Shown: positions 1 through 8,190 of the stretch, in pieces
How positions within the stretch are numbered: position 1 is the stretch's first letter
Layout: each line of letters starts with the position of its first letter
Position numbers and translations under genes: made by a program
Source: a virus
DNA length: 64,000 bases
Strand: one strand, 5' to 3'
IMG/VR virus record: IMGVR_UViG_3300021406_000010
Location: 62,001-126,000 of that record
The notes under the pieces: generated by a model
Database searches by the model: none
Seen by the model: the letters and a program-made list of their open reading frames with translations, nothing else
What the model was told of the DNA's origin: nothing

Positions 1-820
1 CCACGACGTGGTAGGTGGCGTTGCGCTCCCGCTCGCTGTAGTCGCGGCCCTTCTCGCGCTCCGGGTCCCGGGTCACGTAGTAGGGGCCGTGGTCGGGGGC
101 GGTCAGGTGCGGGTGCTCCTCCAGCCTGCGGTTACCCGGGTCGCGCTGGCCATCGCGCATCCGGGCCAGGAAGTGCCCCGCCACCGGGGACTCGCCCGTG
201 GGGGTGGCGAACACGTCCTCGCTCTCGGGAACATCGGCGGCTGCCTCGAAGTGGCCGAGCAGGTCATCGCCCGCGCTGGCCTTGCGGAGTTGCCGCTGAT
301 GCGCTTCCATGCGCTCATAGTCCTCACGCGTGAAGTCCCAGTCCGGCCCCCATCCGTGCGGGCTGCCCAGGTAATGCCTGCCCTCCTGGTAATCCCCATG
401 GTCGCCGCTCCACTCCTCGTGCAGCCTGACGACGCGCAACGGATGATCAGTAATCCGCGATCCACCGTGTCGCAGCTGGCCCCGCCTGGTGCCCCCAAGG
501 TTCTCCGGGTCATGCATGTGCGGGCCTGTCGGCTCTACCTCATAGACTCGCGCTCGCCCGGACTCCCCGTACCGGTCAGCTCCTGGCGGCTCGTGGGCAC
601 CGTCAGCGAACCAGCGAGCCTGGCCGGGGTTGACCGACATGTAGAGGGGCTTGCCTGTCACTGACTGCCACTTCGGCAGCCTGCCCACGTGCTCGTAGTT
701 CCGGTGCGCGGCGGCTTCCTCGCCAGTCAGCAGGTCCCCGGGATGCAGTTCGTACCGCGTGCCGTGAAAGAAGGGGCCGCGCTCCTCGTCGAGGAAGCCT
801 GCCCGCCGCTCATCGCCCAT
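1..820 (-). CDS. Arr-like ADP-ribosyltransferase domain protein (3' end off window)
   Basis: The reading frame runs off the left edge of the window, so the C-terminus is missing. Near the N-terminus it shows the layout of rifampin ADP-ribosyltransferases (Arr): FFHGTRYELHPGDLL, then a PLYMSVNPGQA segment, RARVYEVEPTG, and HPLRVV. In the family such proteins transfer ADP-ribose from NAD; the target here is unknown and could be a host protein. It is longer than stand-alone Arr (about 140 residues), so an extra C-terminal region is present. An in-frame ATG at 856 exists, but a dyad operator and a -10-like TATCGT (833-828) lie inside that extension, so I prefer the ATG at 820, seven bases after the -10, which would give a leaderless mRNA. 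It lies downstream of the large terminase. Confidence 0.6.
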   Translation of the reverse strand, partial: MGDERRAGFLDEERGPFFHGTRYELHPGDLLTGEEAAAHRNYEHVGRLPKWQSVTGKPLYMSVNPGQARWFADGAHEPPGADRYGESGRARVYEVEPTGPHMHDPENLGGTRRGQLRHGGSRITDHPLRVVRLHEEWSGDHGDYQEGRHYLGSPHGWGPDWDFTREDYERMEAHQRQLRKASAGDDLLGHFEAAADVPESEDVFATPTGESPVAGHFLARMRDGQRDPGNRRLEEHPHLTAPDHGPYYVTRDPEREKGRDYSERERNATYHVV

Positions 821-827
821 GCCCTCA

Positions 828-850
828 ACGATAGCAAGAAAACCTGCATT
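828..850 (-). promoter_or_regulatory. Dyad operator over leaderless promoter (site 1)
   Basis: ATAGCAAGAAAACCTGCATT at 831-850 matches the 20-bp element repeated through the window. On the minus strand a -10-like TATCGT occupies 833-828, seven bases before the ATG at 820. Confidence 0.6.
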
Positions 851-904
851 AGTCATAGCCGCCTCCCGCAACTTCCGGGCGGGAAGAATAGCGGGAGGCG
901 GGGC

Positions 905-1111
905 CTAGGAGGCGACGGGCATGGCCTGCGCCAGGAACTCCTGGCAGGGGCCGCCCTCGGGGCCCGCCGTGCAGGCGAACGCCCGGCACGCGGTGGTGCC
1001 GTTGGAGTGCAGGGCGTACGGGTGCCGGCACCGGGCACAGGGGCCGGAGCGAGACCGGGAGGCCTGCGGGACCAGGGTCTTCTCCTGGGGGAAGGGAGCC
1101 TCGCGCGTCAT
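905..1111 (-). CDS. Small putative zinc-binding protein
   Basis: A 68-residue protein. I chose the ATG at 1111 because AAGGAGAGACG lies just upstream; an upstream GTG at 1129 would place that site inside the gene. Cysteines occur as CARC, then CRAFAC and a later Cys, spaced like a small zinc-binding fold. It follows the terminase gene in the same operon. Function unknown; many small Cys-rich proteins of this kind occur in the window. Confidence 0.6.
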   Translation of the reverse strand: MTREAPFPQEKTLVPQASRSRSGPCARCRHPYALHSNGTTACRAFACTAGPEGGPCQEFLAQAMPVAS

Positions 1112-1189
1112 CGTCTCTCCTTCCGTCACGTGGCAATCATCCTGTCCAGGATACCGTGATGATCACCAGCGGCTGAAGGGGGCGCGCCG

Positions 1190-3310
1190 TCAGGACCGGT
1201 GCCGCCGCATGGCGGCCGGGGAGCGGCCGAGGCCCGGCGGCATCCGGGACCCGGGGACGGGGCGGGTGCCACGGGACAGGCCGCCCCGGCCGGTCATCCC
1301 GCCGAGGGACGTGGCGTAGGGGTTCTGCGCCTCCGGGTTGAACCGCTGCAGCGCGTCGTAGTCGCCCATCGCCGCGTGCGGGCGCAGGGACCGCAAGTCA
1401 GAGCTGATGTAGGCCTTCATCTGCTCGCCCAGCAGCCGGGCCACGGTAATCGAGCAGGCGTCGGCGATGTCCTTGGTCCGCACCGGGCCGGAGTCCGCGC
1501 ACACCACCTTCGCCTGGCCCTCCGGCTTCTGCACGAACCGGAGCTCGTCCCGCAGCTCCCCGTGCGGGGGGCAGTGCGCCAGGCCCATGTTGAGGCACGC
1601 CTTGAACGTCTCCCAGGTCGCCCAGTTCAGGGCGGCGGTCGCGGTCCGCTCCCACACCATCACGTTCTTCTGGAGATGGGCGCGGCGGACCATCTTCTGC
1701 AGCGCCTGGACCGACGCGGCGGCGTTCCACTGGTCGAAGGACAGCTGGCCCGGCTGGAACGGCAGGACGACGTTGGCCATGATCCAGTCGCGGACCTCGT
1801 CGTAGTCGATCGTGTGGCCCTCGAAGTCGGCCGGGTCCCAGAAGTGCACCAGGTCGATGACCGCGTGGGCCAGCTGCGGCTCGCCCGGCACGGGGAGGCC
1901 CGGCTCGGCGTGCGCCACCACCAGGCCGAACCGGCAGTTCACCGACGACGGGTCACCGTGCGCGGTGTAGGAGACGGACAAGGGGCCGCGCGCCTGCATG
2001 ACCAGCTCGGGCCGTCCCCAGGCGGGGTCGCGGCCCTGCCACGGGGCGAACATGTCGTCGATCCGGGCGGCGTTCAGGTAGGCGTCGAGGGCAGTCTGCC
2101 AATCCGATCGCCTCTCGACGGCGAACGCGTCAGGGTTGGCCTTCTCCTCCCGCGCCATCTCCTCGTCATAGGCCTGGATGGCACCCCGCAGGGACTGCAG
2201 CACCGGCAGGCGCTCCGGGTCATGCTCACCGAGGTCGCCAGTGAAGCCCTCCGGGAACAGCGGCAGCAGGTGCGCCCGCTCCCAGTCCTCGTAGATCGCC
2301 CAGGACTCCAGCTGGACCATCAGCTTGGTCGGGTAGGCGGGCATCACCTCGCCCGGCTCGGGGGCGGGCTCGGACTGCAGGGAAAGGTTCCACAGCTCGT
2401 AGAAGCCGCCGGTCATCTCCCAGGTGGACGAGGGCAGCACGATGAACCCGTCGGTGCCGAACTGGTCGAGCGACGGCCGGGCGGCCTGGTAGATGACCTT
2501 GAACTCCCGCGTCACTCCCGCGTTCTTGACGTGGGCCGCCTCATCAAAGCCGAGGATGCAGCCGGCCGGGCCACGGGGGGCCAGCGGGGTCGACTCGCGG
2601 GGCACGATCCGGAAGGTGGCCGCGTCGCGGGACGAGTCGATGCCTCGCCGGGCCAGCTCGTGCATCCGGACGAAGTCGTACGGGGCGTAGACGGTCAGCG
2701 ACTCGGCCTGCGCCTCGGAGATGTAGGGGGTGAAGCACGGCGCGGTGGTGATCACCGAGTACAGGTCGCCCCACAGGTTCTCCTTCGCCTGCTCGCGCTT
2801 CCCGGCGAAGCAGGCGACGGCCAGCGCCTTCTCCTGGGAGATGCCGTAATGGGCCTGGGGGTTGCCGAGGGACAGGTAGTTCCACAGCACGTACGACATG
2901 CACAGGGCCGAGAAGTACCCCTTGGAGCCGCGCCGGCCGAACGCCAGGATCAGCTCGGGGAACCACCGGTAGCCGCGCTTCTTCAGGTAGGCGATCCGCT
3001 CGTAGAGGTCAGGCTGGATGCCCTTGGTGCGGGCGGAGAACTTCCCGTCGGCGGCGTCCGGGTTGGTGTCGCGGAACCGCTGCTGCCACTCCGCGATCAC
3101 CCGCCGGTCGTAGTCGGTGAACAGGTCATCGCGCAGGAACGCGATCTTGAGGAGGGTCGACTGACGGGGGTACAGGCCCGGCTTGGCCAGCCACTCCTCC
3201 CCCGTCACGAACGTGACCGGGTCCGGCACCGGCGGCCCGTCGTACCACCCCAGCATGTCCAGCGGGCCGACGGCGGTGGTGTCAGGCGCCTGCCAGCGGC
3301 TGATCGCCAC
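1190..3310 (-). CDS. terL: Terminase large subunit
   Basis: 706 residues, the DNA-packaging motor and genome-cutting nuclease of tailed phages. The N-terminal ATPase half has a Walker-A-like GRRGSKG (about residue 125) and a Walker-B-like CILGFDEAAH (about 248). The C-terminal half has acidic segments (AVIDLVHFWDP, YDEVRDWI) consistent with the RNase-H-like nuclease. The C-terminus is a basic Gly/Arg tail. It overlaps the preceding small gene by 29 bases. A TerS-like gene lies about 2.6 kb upstream in the same operon. No portal or capsid gene follows, so packaging and head genes are separated in this genome. Confidence 0.85.
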   Translation of the reverse strand: MAISRWQAPDTTAVGPLDMLGWYDGPPVPDPVTFVTGEEWLAKPGLYPRQSTLLKIAFLRDDLFTDYDRRVIAEWQQRFRDTNPDAADGKFSARTKGIQPDLYERIAYLKKRGYRWFPELILAFGRRGSKGYFSALCMSYVLWNYLSLGNPQAHYGISQEKALAVACFAGKREQAKENLWGDLYSVITTAPCFTPYISEAQAESLTVYAPYDFVRMHELARRGIDSSRDAATFRIVPRESTPLAPRGPAGCILGFDEAAHVKNAGVTREFKVIYQAARPSLDQFGTDGFIVLPSSTWEMTGGFYELWNLSLQSEPAPEPGEVMPAYPTKLMVQLESWAIYEDWERAHLLPLFPEGFTGDLGEHDPERLPVLQSLRGAIQAYDEEMAREEKANPDAFAVERRSDWQTALDAYLNAARIDDMFAPWQGRDPAWGRPELVMQARGPLSVSYTAHGDPSSVNCRFGLVVAHAEPGLPVPGEPQLAHAVIDLVHFWDPADFEGHTIDYDEVRDWIMANVVLPFQPGQLSFDQWNAAASVQALQKMVRRAHLQKNVMVWERTATAALNWATWETFKACLNMGLAHCPPHGELRDELRFVQKPEGQAKVVCADSGPVRTKDIADACSITVARLLGEQMKAYISSDLRSLRPHAAMGDYDALQRFNPEAQNPYATSLGGMTGRGGLSRGTRPVPGSRMPPGLGRSPAAMRRHRS

Positions 3311-3581
3311 CGGATGCCCCCGTCGACTGGGTCACCGTGACGATGCCCCGCCAGTCAGGGCGCCCCGTTAGCTCCCAGGCGATGAACCAGACCATGGCCT
3401 CATATCCGGCATTGTGGGACTCCCAGCCGCGCTTGCCCTCGACCTCGTCCCACAGGTCCTCGGCGTCCATGCCGAGGACGGCGGCGACGGCGGTCACCAC
3501 CGGGGGACACTCCGGCTCCTGCCATGCCTCCTCGGCCGCTCGCAGGGCCGTGCCGTAAGCGTCCCACATGAGGCTGATCAC
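3282..3581 (-). CDS. Hypothetical protein
   Basis: 99 residues. The start is a GTG at 3581 that overlaps the previous gene's TGA (GTGA), after GTGGAGACTGGC as a modest ribosome binding site. The middle is helical (MDAEDLWDEVEGKRG, then AMVWFIAWELTG). I do not recognise a family. It overlaps the large terminase start, so the two are probably translationally coupled. Confidence 0.65.
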   Translation of the reverse strand: MISLMWDAYGTALRAAEEAWQEPECPPVVTAVAAVLGMDAEDLWDEVEGKRGWESHNAGYEAMVWFIAWELTGRPDWRGIVTVTQSTGASGGDQPLAGA

Positions 3582-3889
3582 GCCAGTCTCCACTGATGGC
3601 CCTCGTCGAGGTAGCCATGCCAGCCGTCGTCGGTGGCCGGGTCACCGCCGATCATGGAGCCGATGCTGTTCCTTACCTCCAGCGAGCCGTCGGGGCACTC
3701 CCTGAACAAGTGCGGCGGGGAGCAGACGTGCTGGACGCTGCGCGCCCTGGGCGGGACGCCGGGGTCCCTCGCGTTCGGCTTGAGGAAGAACACCGCCGGG
3801 ATCCCGTTCGTGTAGCCGCCCGTTGGCCCGAAGTAGTCGCCTGGCCGCTCGATCTCCCCCATCGAGGCGACGCGGCGGCCCGTCAGCAT
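3578..3889 (-). CDS. Hypothetical protein
   Basis: 103 residues with an internal alternative ATG at residue 10 (MGEIERPGDYFGPTGG). It contains CSPPHLFREC and ends RLA before a TGA that overlaps the next gene's GTG. No family recognised. It sits in the minus-strand terminase operon. Confidence 0.6.
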   Translation of the reverse strand: MLTGRRVASMGEIERPGDYFGPTGGYTNGIPAVFFLKPNARDPGVPPRARSVQHVCSPPHLFRECPDGSLEVRNSIGSMIGGDPATDDGWHGYLDEGHQWRLA

Positions 3890-4203
3890 CGCGCCTGCTG
3901 GACACCGGCAATGATGCTTGCCATCCTGTGATCATGTCGACGTACGCGGTGGCCTTCTTCCTCGGGGGCCTCCTGGCCGGATACCCCTGCTACCTGTTCG
4001 GGGTGCACCGGGCGCTGCGCCACCTCGGGTCGGCCGAGTACCGCAAGCGCAAGGAAGAGATCGAGGCCGAGCGGGCCAGGACCCGGCTGCACCTGTAGCC
4101 GGGCATGAGAGCCCGGCGGCAGGCCGCACCGCCCGCAGGGCACCAAGCCGTTCTCGTCGTACGCGCCCAGGCCGTTGCGGCTCCAGGGATGCGGGACCAT
4201 CAT
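3883..4203 (-). CDS. Hypothetical protein, antisense to a plus-strand ORF
   Basis: The ATG at 4203 overlaps the stop of the upstream gene (ATGA) and its stop overlaps the next start, so the frame tiles the operon exactly. The first 35 residues look real, with a VPCGRCGLPPGSHA knuckle-like motif and high third-position GC. The rest has weaker codon bias and is antisense to the better-biased ORF at 3934-4098. Either both strands are used or this gene's 3' part has decayed. Confidence 0.4.
   Translation of the reverse strand: MMVPHPWSRNGLGAYDENGLVPCGRCGLPPGSHARLQVQPGPGPLGLDLFLALAVLGRPEVAQRPVHPEQVAGVSGQEAPEEEGHRVRRHDHRMASIIAGVQQARC
3934..4098 (+). CDS. Small single-span membrane protein
   Basis: 54 residues: one hydrophobic segment (YAVAFFLGGLLAGYPCYLFG) followed by a charged helix rich in Glu, Arg and Lys. 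Nearly every codon ends in G or C, the strongest coding bias of any frame here. It lies on the strand opposite to its neighbours and no clear ribosome binding site is visible. It resembles in design the plus-strand protein at 38161. Role unknown. Confidence 0.5.
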   Translation: MSTYAVAFFLGGLLAGYPCYLFGVHRALRHLGSAEYRKRKEEIEAERARTRLHL

Positions 4204-4958
4204 CCTGGACTCACGGGAGGCAACGGCGCGAGGCCGGCCCGGATCTCGGCGGCAGTAGGCTCCTTGACGTCTCCCCGGAAGCTGGTCCGCCGGTCAGTGG
4301 CAGTCCGCTCCACGGTGGGCAGGTACGGGTCCCATCCTGGGCCATGGTTCGGCGAGAAGGGCCGCCACAGCTCCGCCATCTCGACTCCGGTATCGAAGGC
4401 GAAGTCCTCCATGCATTCATGCCGGTCCACATCGGACAAACGGTCGAACAACCACCGCGTCCAGGACTGCTCGTTATAGGTCGCGGCCGGGACGGGGAAG
4501 TAGTGGTTGACCCGCATCTGCTCGTCATGGCGGTAGGAGTTGGGGCCGTGCCGCTGGACGATGAGGGTCAGGCCGCGCGCCTCGCCCTTGTGCCTGCCGG
4601 GCTTGTCGCGCTGGCAGTCATCCTCCAGCCACACCCGCCAGCCGAGGTGCCGCCGGTACCGGAGGCGATCAACCAGGCCCGCCAGTTCATCCGGGTAGGG
4701 GGCGACCTGGCGCATGAGCGGGGGAGGCTCATCATCCTCCAGCCCGAAGGCCTCCCCTATGCCAAGGCGAAGCGCCAGCTCGTAGTTCCTGGCCGGGGTC
4801 CCCGGCTCCGCTTCGCCGTCCAGGGGGAGGCCGGCCTTAACGCAGGCGGCTTCCAGCACGGCCCGCAGCAGGCCCTCCGCCGCCCTCTCGCCGAGGGCGC
4901 CAGTCGCCTCGTCAATGGACGCGCTGTCGCCGGGGTTCTTCCCGAATGCGCCGCTCAT
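4200..4958 (-). CDS. Hypothetical protein
   Basis: 252 residues, ATG preceded by TTAGGAGGGCCGACC, a strong site. The sequence is charged and aromatic (VNHYFPVPAATYNEQSWTRW, then DRHECMEDFAFD). No known domain recognised. It sits mid-operon between a small gene and the packaging genes, and its stop overlaps the next start. Confidence 0.7.
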   Translation of the reverse strand: MSGAFGKNPGDSASIDEATGALGERAAEGLLRAVLEAACVKAGLPLDGEAEPGTPARNYELALRLGIGEAFGLEDDEPPPLMRQVAPYPDELAGLVDRLRYRRHLGWRVWLEDDCQRDKPGRHKGEARGLTLIVQRHGPNSYRHDEQMRVNHYFPVPAATYNEQSWTRWLFDRLSDVDRHECMEDFAFDTGVEMAELWRPFSPNHGPGWDPYLPTVERTATDRRTSFRGDVKEPTAAEIRAGLAPLPPVSPG

Positions 4959-4977
4959 GGTCGGCCCTCCTAAGACT

Positions 4978-5370
4978 TCAGTGCTGGTGCCCGTGCCCTC
5001 GGCTGCCGTCGAGGAAGTTCCGCAGCGTGTCCTTGTCGGTGTGGATCCAGCCTTCCTCGCCGATGCCGAGGACGTCGTGGACCGCCTCGTGGACCCTCTT
5101 GTCGGGGTCGAACGGGGGACCGCCGGGGACCCGGCCGGTGATGGTGACCTCCGGCATCGCGCCGTCCTGCAGCTGGCCGGCCGCCGCGAACCGGTACCAG
5201 TTCACGTCCACCGTGAAGCCGATCGCGGCGAACCGGTCGCGGATCTCGCGCTCGAAGTCCGGGTAGTTGTGCCGCTTGGCGGCAGCGCGCTGGTTCAGCT
5301 CAGCGTGCAGGGCGATGACCTGAACGACTTCCGAATCGAGCAGGTCAAGAACGTTCCCGTCATCCGTCAA
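4978..5370 (-). CDS. Hypothetical protein
   Basis: 130 residues, starting at TTG 5370 after GGAGGACAGC and overlapping the upstream gene by 11 bases. Features include an N-terminal acidic helix and a His-rich end (SRGHGHQH). No family recognised. Confidence 0.65.
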   Translation of the reverse strand: MTDDGNVLDLLDSEVVQVIALHAELNQRAAAKRHNYPDFEREIRDRFAAIGFTVDVNWYRFAAAGQLQDGAMPEVTITGRVPGGPPFDPDKRVHEAVHDVLGIGEEGWIHTDKDTLRNFLDGSRGHGHQH

Positions 5371-5980
5371 GCTGTCCTCCCTGCGGCGCCTCCCCCGCCA
5401 GCACCGCCCGGATCTCCGGGGAGGCGTACACGTCGGCGGTGAACGCCTTCCACTGGGCCGGGGACAGGTGGCGGCGGACGATGGCGAAGAATGACATAAA
5501 GGCTCCCTGCCACGCGGAGGCCTCCACCCCTTCGCCCTTCCGGTCCCGCTCCAGCTGCGCCAGCAGCCGCATCGCGGCCACCATGTCGCGGGGGGCGACG
5601 TCGCCCTCCCCGTGGACGAGCCGCTCGGTACCCCGGGCGATGATCGCGGCGAGGGCGTCCTGCGGGCGGGCCGAGGTGACGGCGGTGTCGTCGCCCCGGG
5701 CGGCAGCCGCCTCCTCGAGCGCGAGGCGGGCCTTGCGGTGCGGCTCGGCGAGGTGCGCGACGTGGGCGCGAAGCGACTCCTCCTCCGGGACGGCGGGGCT
5801 CAGGCCGGCCAGCAGGCGGCGCACCTGGCGCAGCGAGTACCCCTCGGCGAGGGCGGAGTCGATGGAGCGCAGGTGCGGGGACCGGCACGCGGGGCACAGC
5901 GGGTCCCACGGCTTGTCGTGGGCCTGGCCGCCGATGACGACGCGGCGCAGCGGCAGCGGGCCGCTAGTCGTCCCCGTCAC
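5360..5980 (-). CDS. Putative terminase small subunit-like DNA-binding protein
   Basis: 206 residues. An N-terminal CPAC motif is followed by a helix-turn-helix-like stretch (IDSALAEGYSLRQVRRLLAG), and the rest is helical. Position upstream of the large terminase in the same operon, with an N-terminal DNA-binding fold, suits a small terminase that recognises phage DNA. This is an inference from position and fold; a general transcription factor is the alternative. Confidence 0.4.
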   Translation of the reverse strand: MTGTTSGPLPLRRVVIGGQAHDKPWDPLCPACRSPHLRSIDSALAEGYSLRQVRRLLAGLSPAVPEEESLRAHVAHLAEPHRKARLALEEAAAARGDDTAVTSARPQDALAAIIARGTERLVHGEGDVAPRDMVAAMRLLAQLERDRKGEGVEASAWQGAFMSFFAIVRRHLSPAQWKAFTADVYASPEIRAVLAGEAPQGGQLDG

Positions 5981-6281
5981 TGCCGTCGTCGCCGGTGTAG
6001 GTGTCCAGGCCGTCCTGGGCGCGCCTGACCGGGTACCAGCCGTCGCGGGAGTTCAGGTGCGGGTACTGGGAGTTCCACGCCCTGGAGAACTGCCCCCGGC
6101 GGACGGCCGGGTCGGCGGTGCCGGAGGCCGGGTAGACCTCGTGGTTCCACCTATCTTGTTGTTTCCATTCTGTCAGGATGTCCGACTTGGCCGCGCGGGA
6201 CGTCACCCCCGCTAGGGACGCCTTGATGAGCGCGTCCGCCTGCGCCTCAAGCTCCCTGCAGACCCCGAACCGCATCCGCAC
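5964..6281 (-). CDS. Hypothetical protein
   Basis: 105 residues from a GTG at 6281 after AGGCGGGG. A helical N-terminus leads to an aromatic segment (WKQQDRWNHEVYP) and a highly acidic C-terminus. It overlaps both neighbours, as usual in this operon. Function unknown. Confidence 0.6.
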   Translation of the reverse strand: MRMRFGVCRELEAQADALIKASLAGVTSRAAKSDILTEWKQQDRWNHEVYPASGTADPAVRRGQFSRAWNSQYPHLNSRDGWYPVRRAQDGLDTYTGDDGSDGDD

Positions 6282-6597
6282 CAGCCCCGCCTCCCTCCCA
6301 TGCCGCCAGCAGCTGTTCCAGGCCCTCGTCGGCGCATGCCGCGATCAGGGTGCCTGACGGCAGGCCCACGGCGGCGGCGGCGTCAGGCTCGCGCATGTCA
6401 CGGTAGAGGAGCATCTCGATGGCCCTCGCGCGCAGTGGCGGCAGGACGCTCGCCCGGCTGGCGTACATGGCCCGCAGGTCAAGGACGGAGTACTGGGTCC
6501 CGTCCGGGGCGGTGATCATCTCCGTTCCCTCAGACAGGTAGAGGGACTCGATGGCCTGAAGGTGCCGGAACAGCTCCCTCAGGTGCGTGAGGTCAAT
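6247..6597 (-). CDS. Helical protein with probable AUU start
   Basis: The frame has an ATG at 6519, but in-frame codons upstream encode a convincing helix (LTHLRELFRHLQAIESLYL) back to an ATT at 6597, preceded by AGAGGAGGAGGGGCG. No ATG, GTG or TTG is available near that strong site, so initiation at AUU is the best reading, giving 116 residues. The C-terminal half (PDAAAAVGLPSGTLIAACADEG) resembles a sigma-region-4-like helix-turn-helix. Function unknown. Confidence 0.55.
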   Translation of the reverse strand: MDLTHLRELFRHLQAIESLYLSEGTEMITAPDGTQYSVLDLRAMYASRASVLPPLRARAIEMLLYRDMREPDAAAAVGLPSGTLIAACADEGLEQLLAAWEGGGAGADAVRGLQGA

Positions 6598-6710
6598 CGC
6601 CCCTCCTCCTCTCAGAGTGCCGGCAGGAAGGCCCGGGGACTAAAGCTCCCTGGCGCGATCATAAGCCATGGAAGGGAGAAGAGGGCATCCCTGGAGGGCC
6701 CGCGCGCAGG
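6598..6710 (-). promoter_or_regulatory. Leader with candidate promoter
   Basis: This gap upstream of the AUU-start gene holds a minus-strand TATGAT (6663-6658) as a possible -10 and the AGGAGG ribosome binding site near 6602-6610. No clear -35 is visible. Confidence 0.35.
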
Positions 6711-7409
6711 TCAGGGGGTGCCGATGCCCTCCAGGAACCGCTGCATGCCCTTCATCGACCAGACCACGGCGTCGGCCCGCTTCGAGAGGGAGGCGCGGAA
6801 CACGGCGAAGTAGCGTTCCTCGATCGCGTAGCTCACGCCGTACTGGGTGCGGTCCTCAATCGTCGGCCTCCCGGCCGCCTCATGGCCGGGCATCACCCGG
6901 AACCCCCGGGAGAACCGCTCCTCCCATTCCGCCTTGGCGAACATGGAGTCCGCCCAGATGGAGGCGGCGGCCAGCTCCCACTCGTACATGCGGGTGAACA
7001 TGACGCCAAGCAGGTTCCTGCGGTCCCGGTCCGACAGCCTTCCCCAGTCCTGGACCGGGACGCCGAGCTCGTCCTTCTCCCACATCGGGGAGCCGTCCTC
7101 GTAGCACCTCACCTCGCCGGTCTCCGGGTCCGACAGCGGGACCTGGACGTGCCGGTTGACCCGCTCCAGGACGGCGAACGCCACCGCGAACCGGTCCCGG
7201 ATCATCCCCGCCGCCAGGGCCTCCAGCTCTGCCAGGGCCTGGCGCTCCGCCTGCGGCCAGTCGCGGCGGATCCGGGCCAGCCCGGTCCCCTTGAAGGTGC
7301 GCGCCCGGTCGGGGGCCGTCTCGATCTCCATCGGCTTCTCGTCGCCGGGTTCCAGCGGCCGGTCCATGTCCCGCAGTGCCCGCTCGGCCTGCTCATGCAC
7401 GTCGCTCAC
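6711..7409 (-). CDS. Conserved actinophage-type protein of unknown function
   Basis: 232 residues from GTG 7409, which overlaps the previous TGA (GTGA), after GGGGGAGC. Motifs FKGTGLARIRRDWP, WEKDELG, and a long helical segment ending in EERYFAVFRASLSKRADA match a pattern I associate with conserved hypothetical proteins of actinobacteriophages. No enzymatic motif seen. It follows the resolvase and lies upstream of the packaging genes. Confidence 0.65.
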   Translation of the reverse strand: MSDVHEQAERALRDMDRPLEPGDEKPMEIETAPDRARTFKGTGLARIRRDWPQAERQALAELEALAAGMIRDRFAVAFAVLERVNRHVQVPLSDPETGEVRCYEDGSPMWEKDELGVPVQDWGRLSDRDRRNLLGVMFTRMYEWELAAASIWADSMFAKAEWEERFSRGFRVMPGHEAAGRPTIEDRTQYGVSYAIEERYFAVFRASLSKRADAVVWSMKGMQRFLEGIGTP

Positions 7410-7585
7410 CGCTGCTCCCCCAGTAGCCCCCTGCTGGAAGCGCGGGCGATCCGCGCCTCGTGGACCATCGCGTCCCCGGCGGGCACCAGCGGCCCCGCCA
7501 GCTCGTCGCACTCCCCCTGGCTGCCGCACCAGCACTGCCCGCAGTCGGCCAGCAGCACCCGCCGCGCCAGCTCGGCACCCGTCAT
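7406..7585 (-). CDS. Small Cys-rich protein
   Basis: 59 residues from ATG 7585. DCGQCWCGSQGEC gives four cysteines in 11 residues, suggesting metal binding. It overlaps both neighbours by a few bases, consistent with coupled translation. Confidence 0.6.
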   Translation of the reverse strand: MTGAELARRVLLADCGQCWCGSQGECDELAGPLVPAGDAMVHEARIARASSRGLLGEQR

Positions 7586-8190
7586 GGCGCCGCCTGGGCC
7601 TTCAGGTCCCAAAGCCACGTCACTCCAGTAGCGATCGAATCGCGGATGTGCTCGTTGTAGCCCCGCCCCGCCGCCTCCGGCACCAGCTCGATGACGGCCG
7701 CGCGGATCCTCTTCTTCCGCTCGTCGCTGCGCACCCGGGCGTCGCCCAGCATGACCGCCGACACGCGGGTGGCGGACACGTCATGGCAGTTGCCAGGGTC
7801 CATGGACCACACCATGAAGCCGGCCATCAGGCTGGACTCGACACGGTACCCGCCGCCCACCGACGGGGCCTCCAGGACCACGTCGGCCGGCCTGACCCGG
7901 TCAGTGACGGCGCTGATGGCGTCGCGCAGCTGCGTGGCCTTGTCCCAGGTGCCCCGGTAGCCGGTCAGGGCGGTGCGCGGTCGGATGGTGCCCTTCTCGT
8001 AGATGACCACGCCGTCCCCGCCCGCCGCCATCAGCGCCCACGCGCAGTTCGTGAGGGTCGCGTCCCAGGCGAGGACCGGGCGGCCCGGCTCCAGGTCCCG
8101 TGCTGTCGGCGGCCTCCACGGCGGGGGCGCGGGCTGCTCCTTCAGCCTGGCCCGCAGCCGCGTGCGGGACTGCTCCACGACGGCGCTCAA
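7582..8190 (-). CDS. RuvC-like Holliday junction resolvase
   Basis: 202 residues from TTG 8190, overlapping the previous gene's TGA. The RNase-H-like pattern is present: VLAWDATLTNCAWAL (first Asp), DVVLEAPS (Glu), and a C-terminal helix with DERKKRIRAAV and HIRDSIATG carrying late acidic residues. Family members cleave four-way junctions, which for a phage means debranching replicated DNA before packaging. It lies directly after a RecB-type exonuclease and upstream of the terminase genes, which fits. Catalytic residues were assigned by eye. Confidence 0.6.
   Translation of the reverse strand: MSAVVEQSRTRLRARLKEQPAPPPWRPPTARDLEPGRPVLAWDATLTNCAWALMAAGGDGVVIYEKGTIRPRTALTGYRGTWDKATQLRDAISAVTDRVRPADVVLEAPSVGGGYRVESSLMAGFMVWSMDPGNCHDVSATRVSAVMLGDARVRSDERKKRIRAAVIELVPEAAGRGYNEHIRDSIATGVTWLWDLKAQAAP

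Noticed and set aside
8-664. Plus-strand ORF of 218 codons
   Set aside because: It is antisense to the Arr-like frame, which carries clear family motifs and a promoter.
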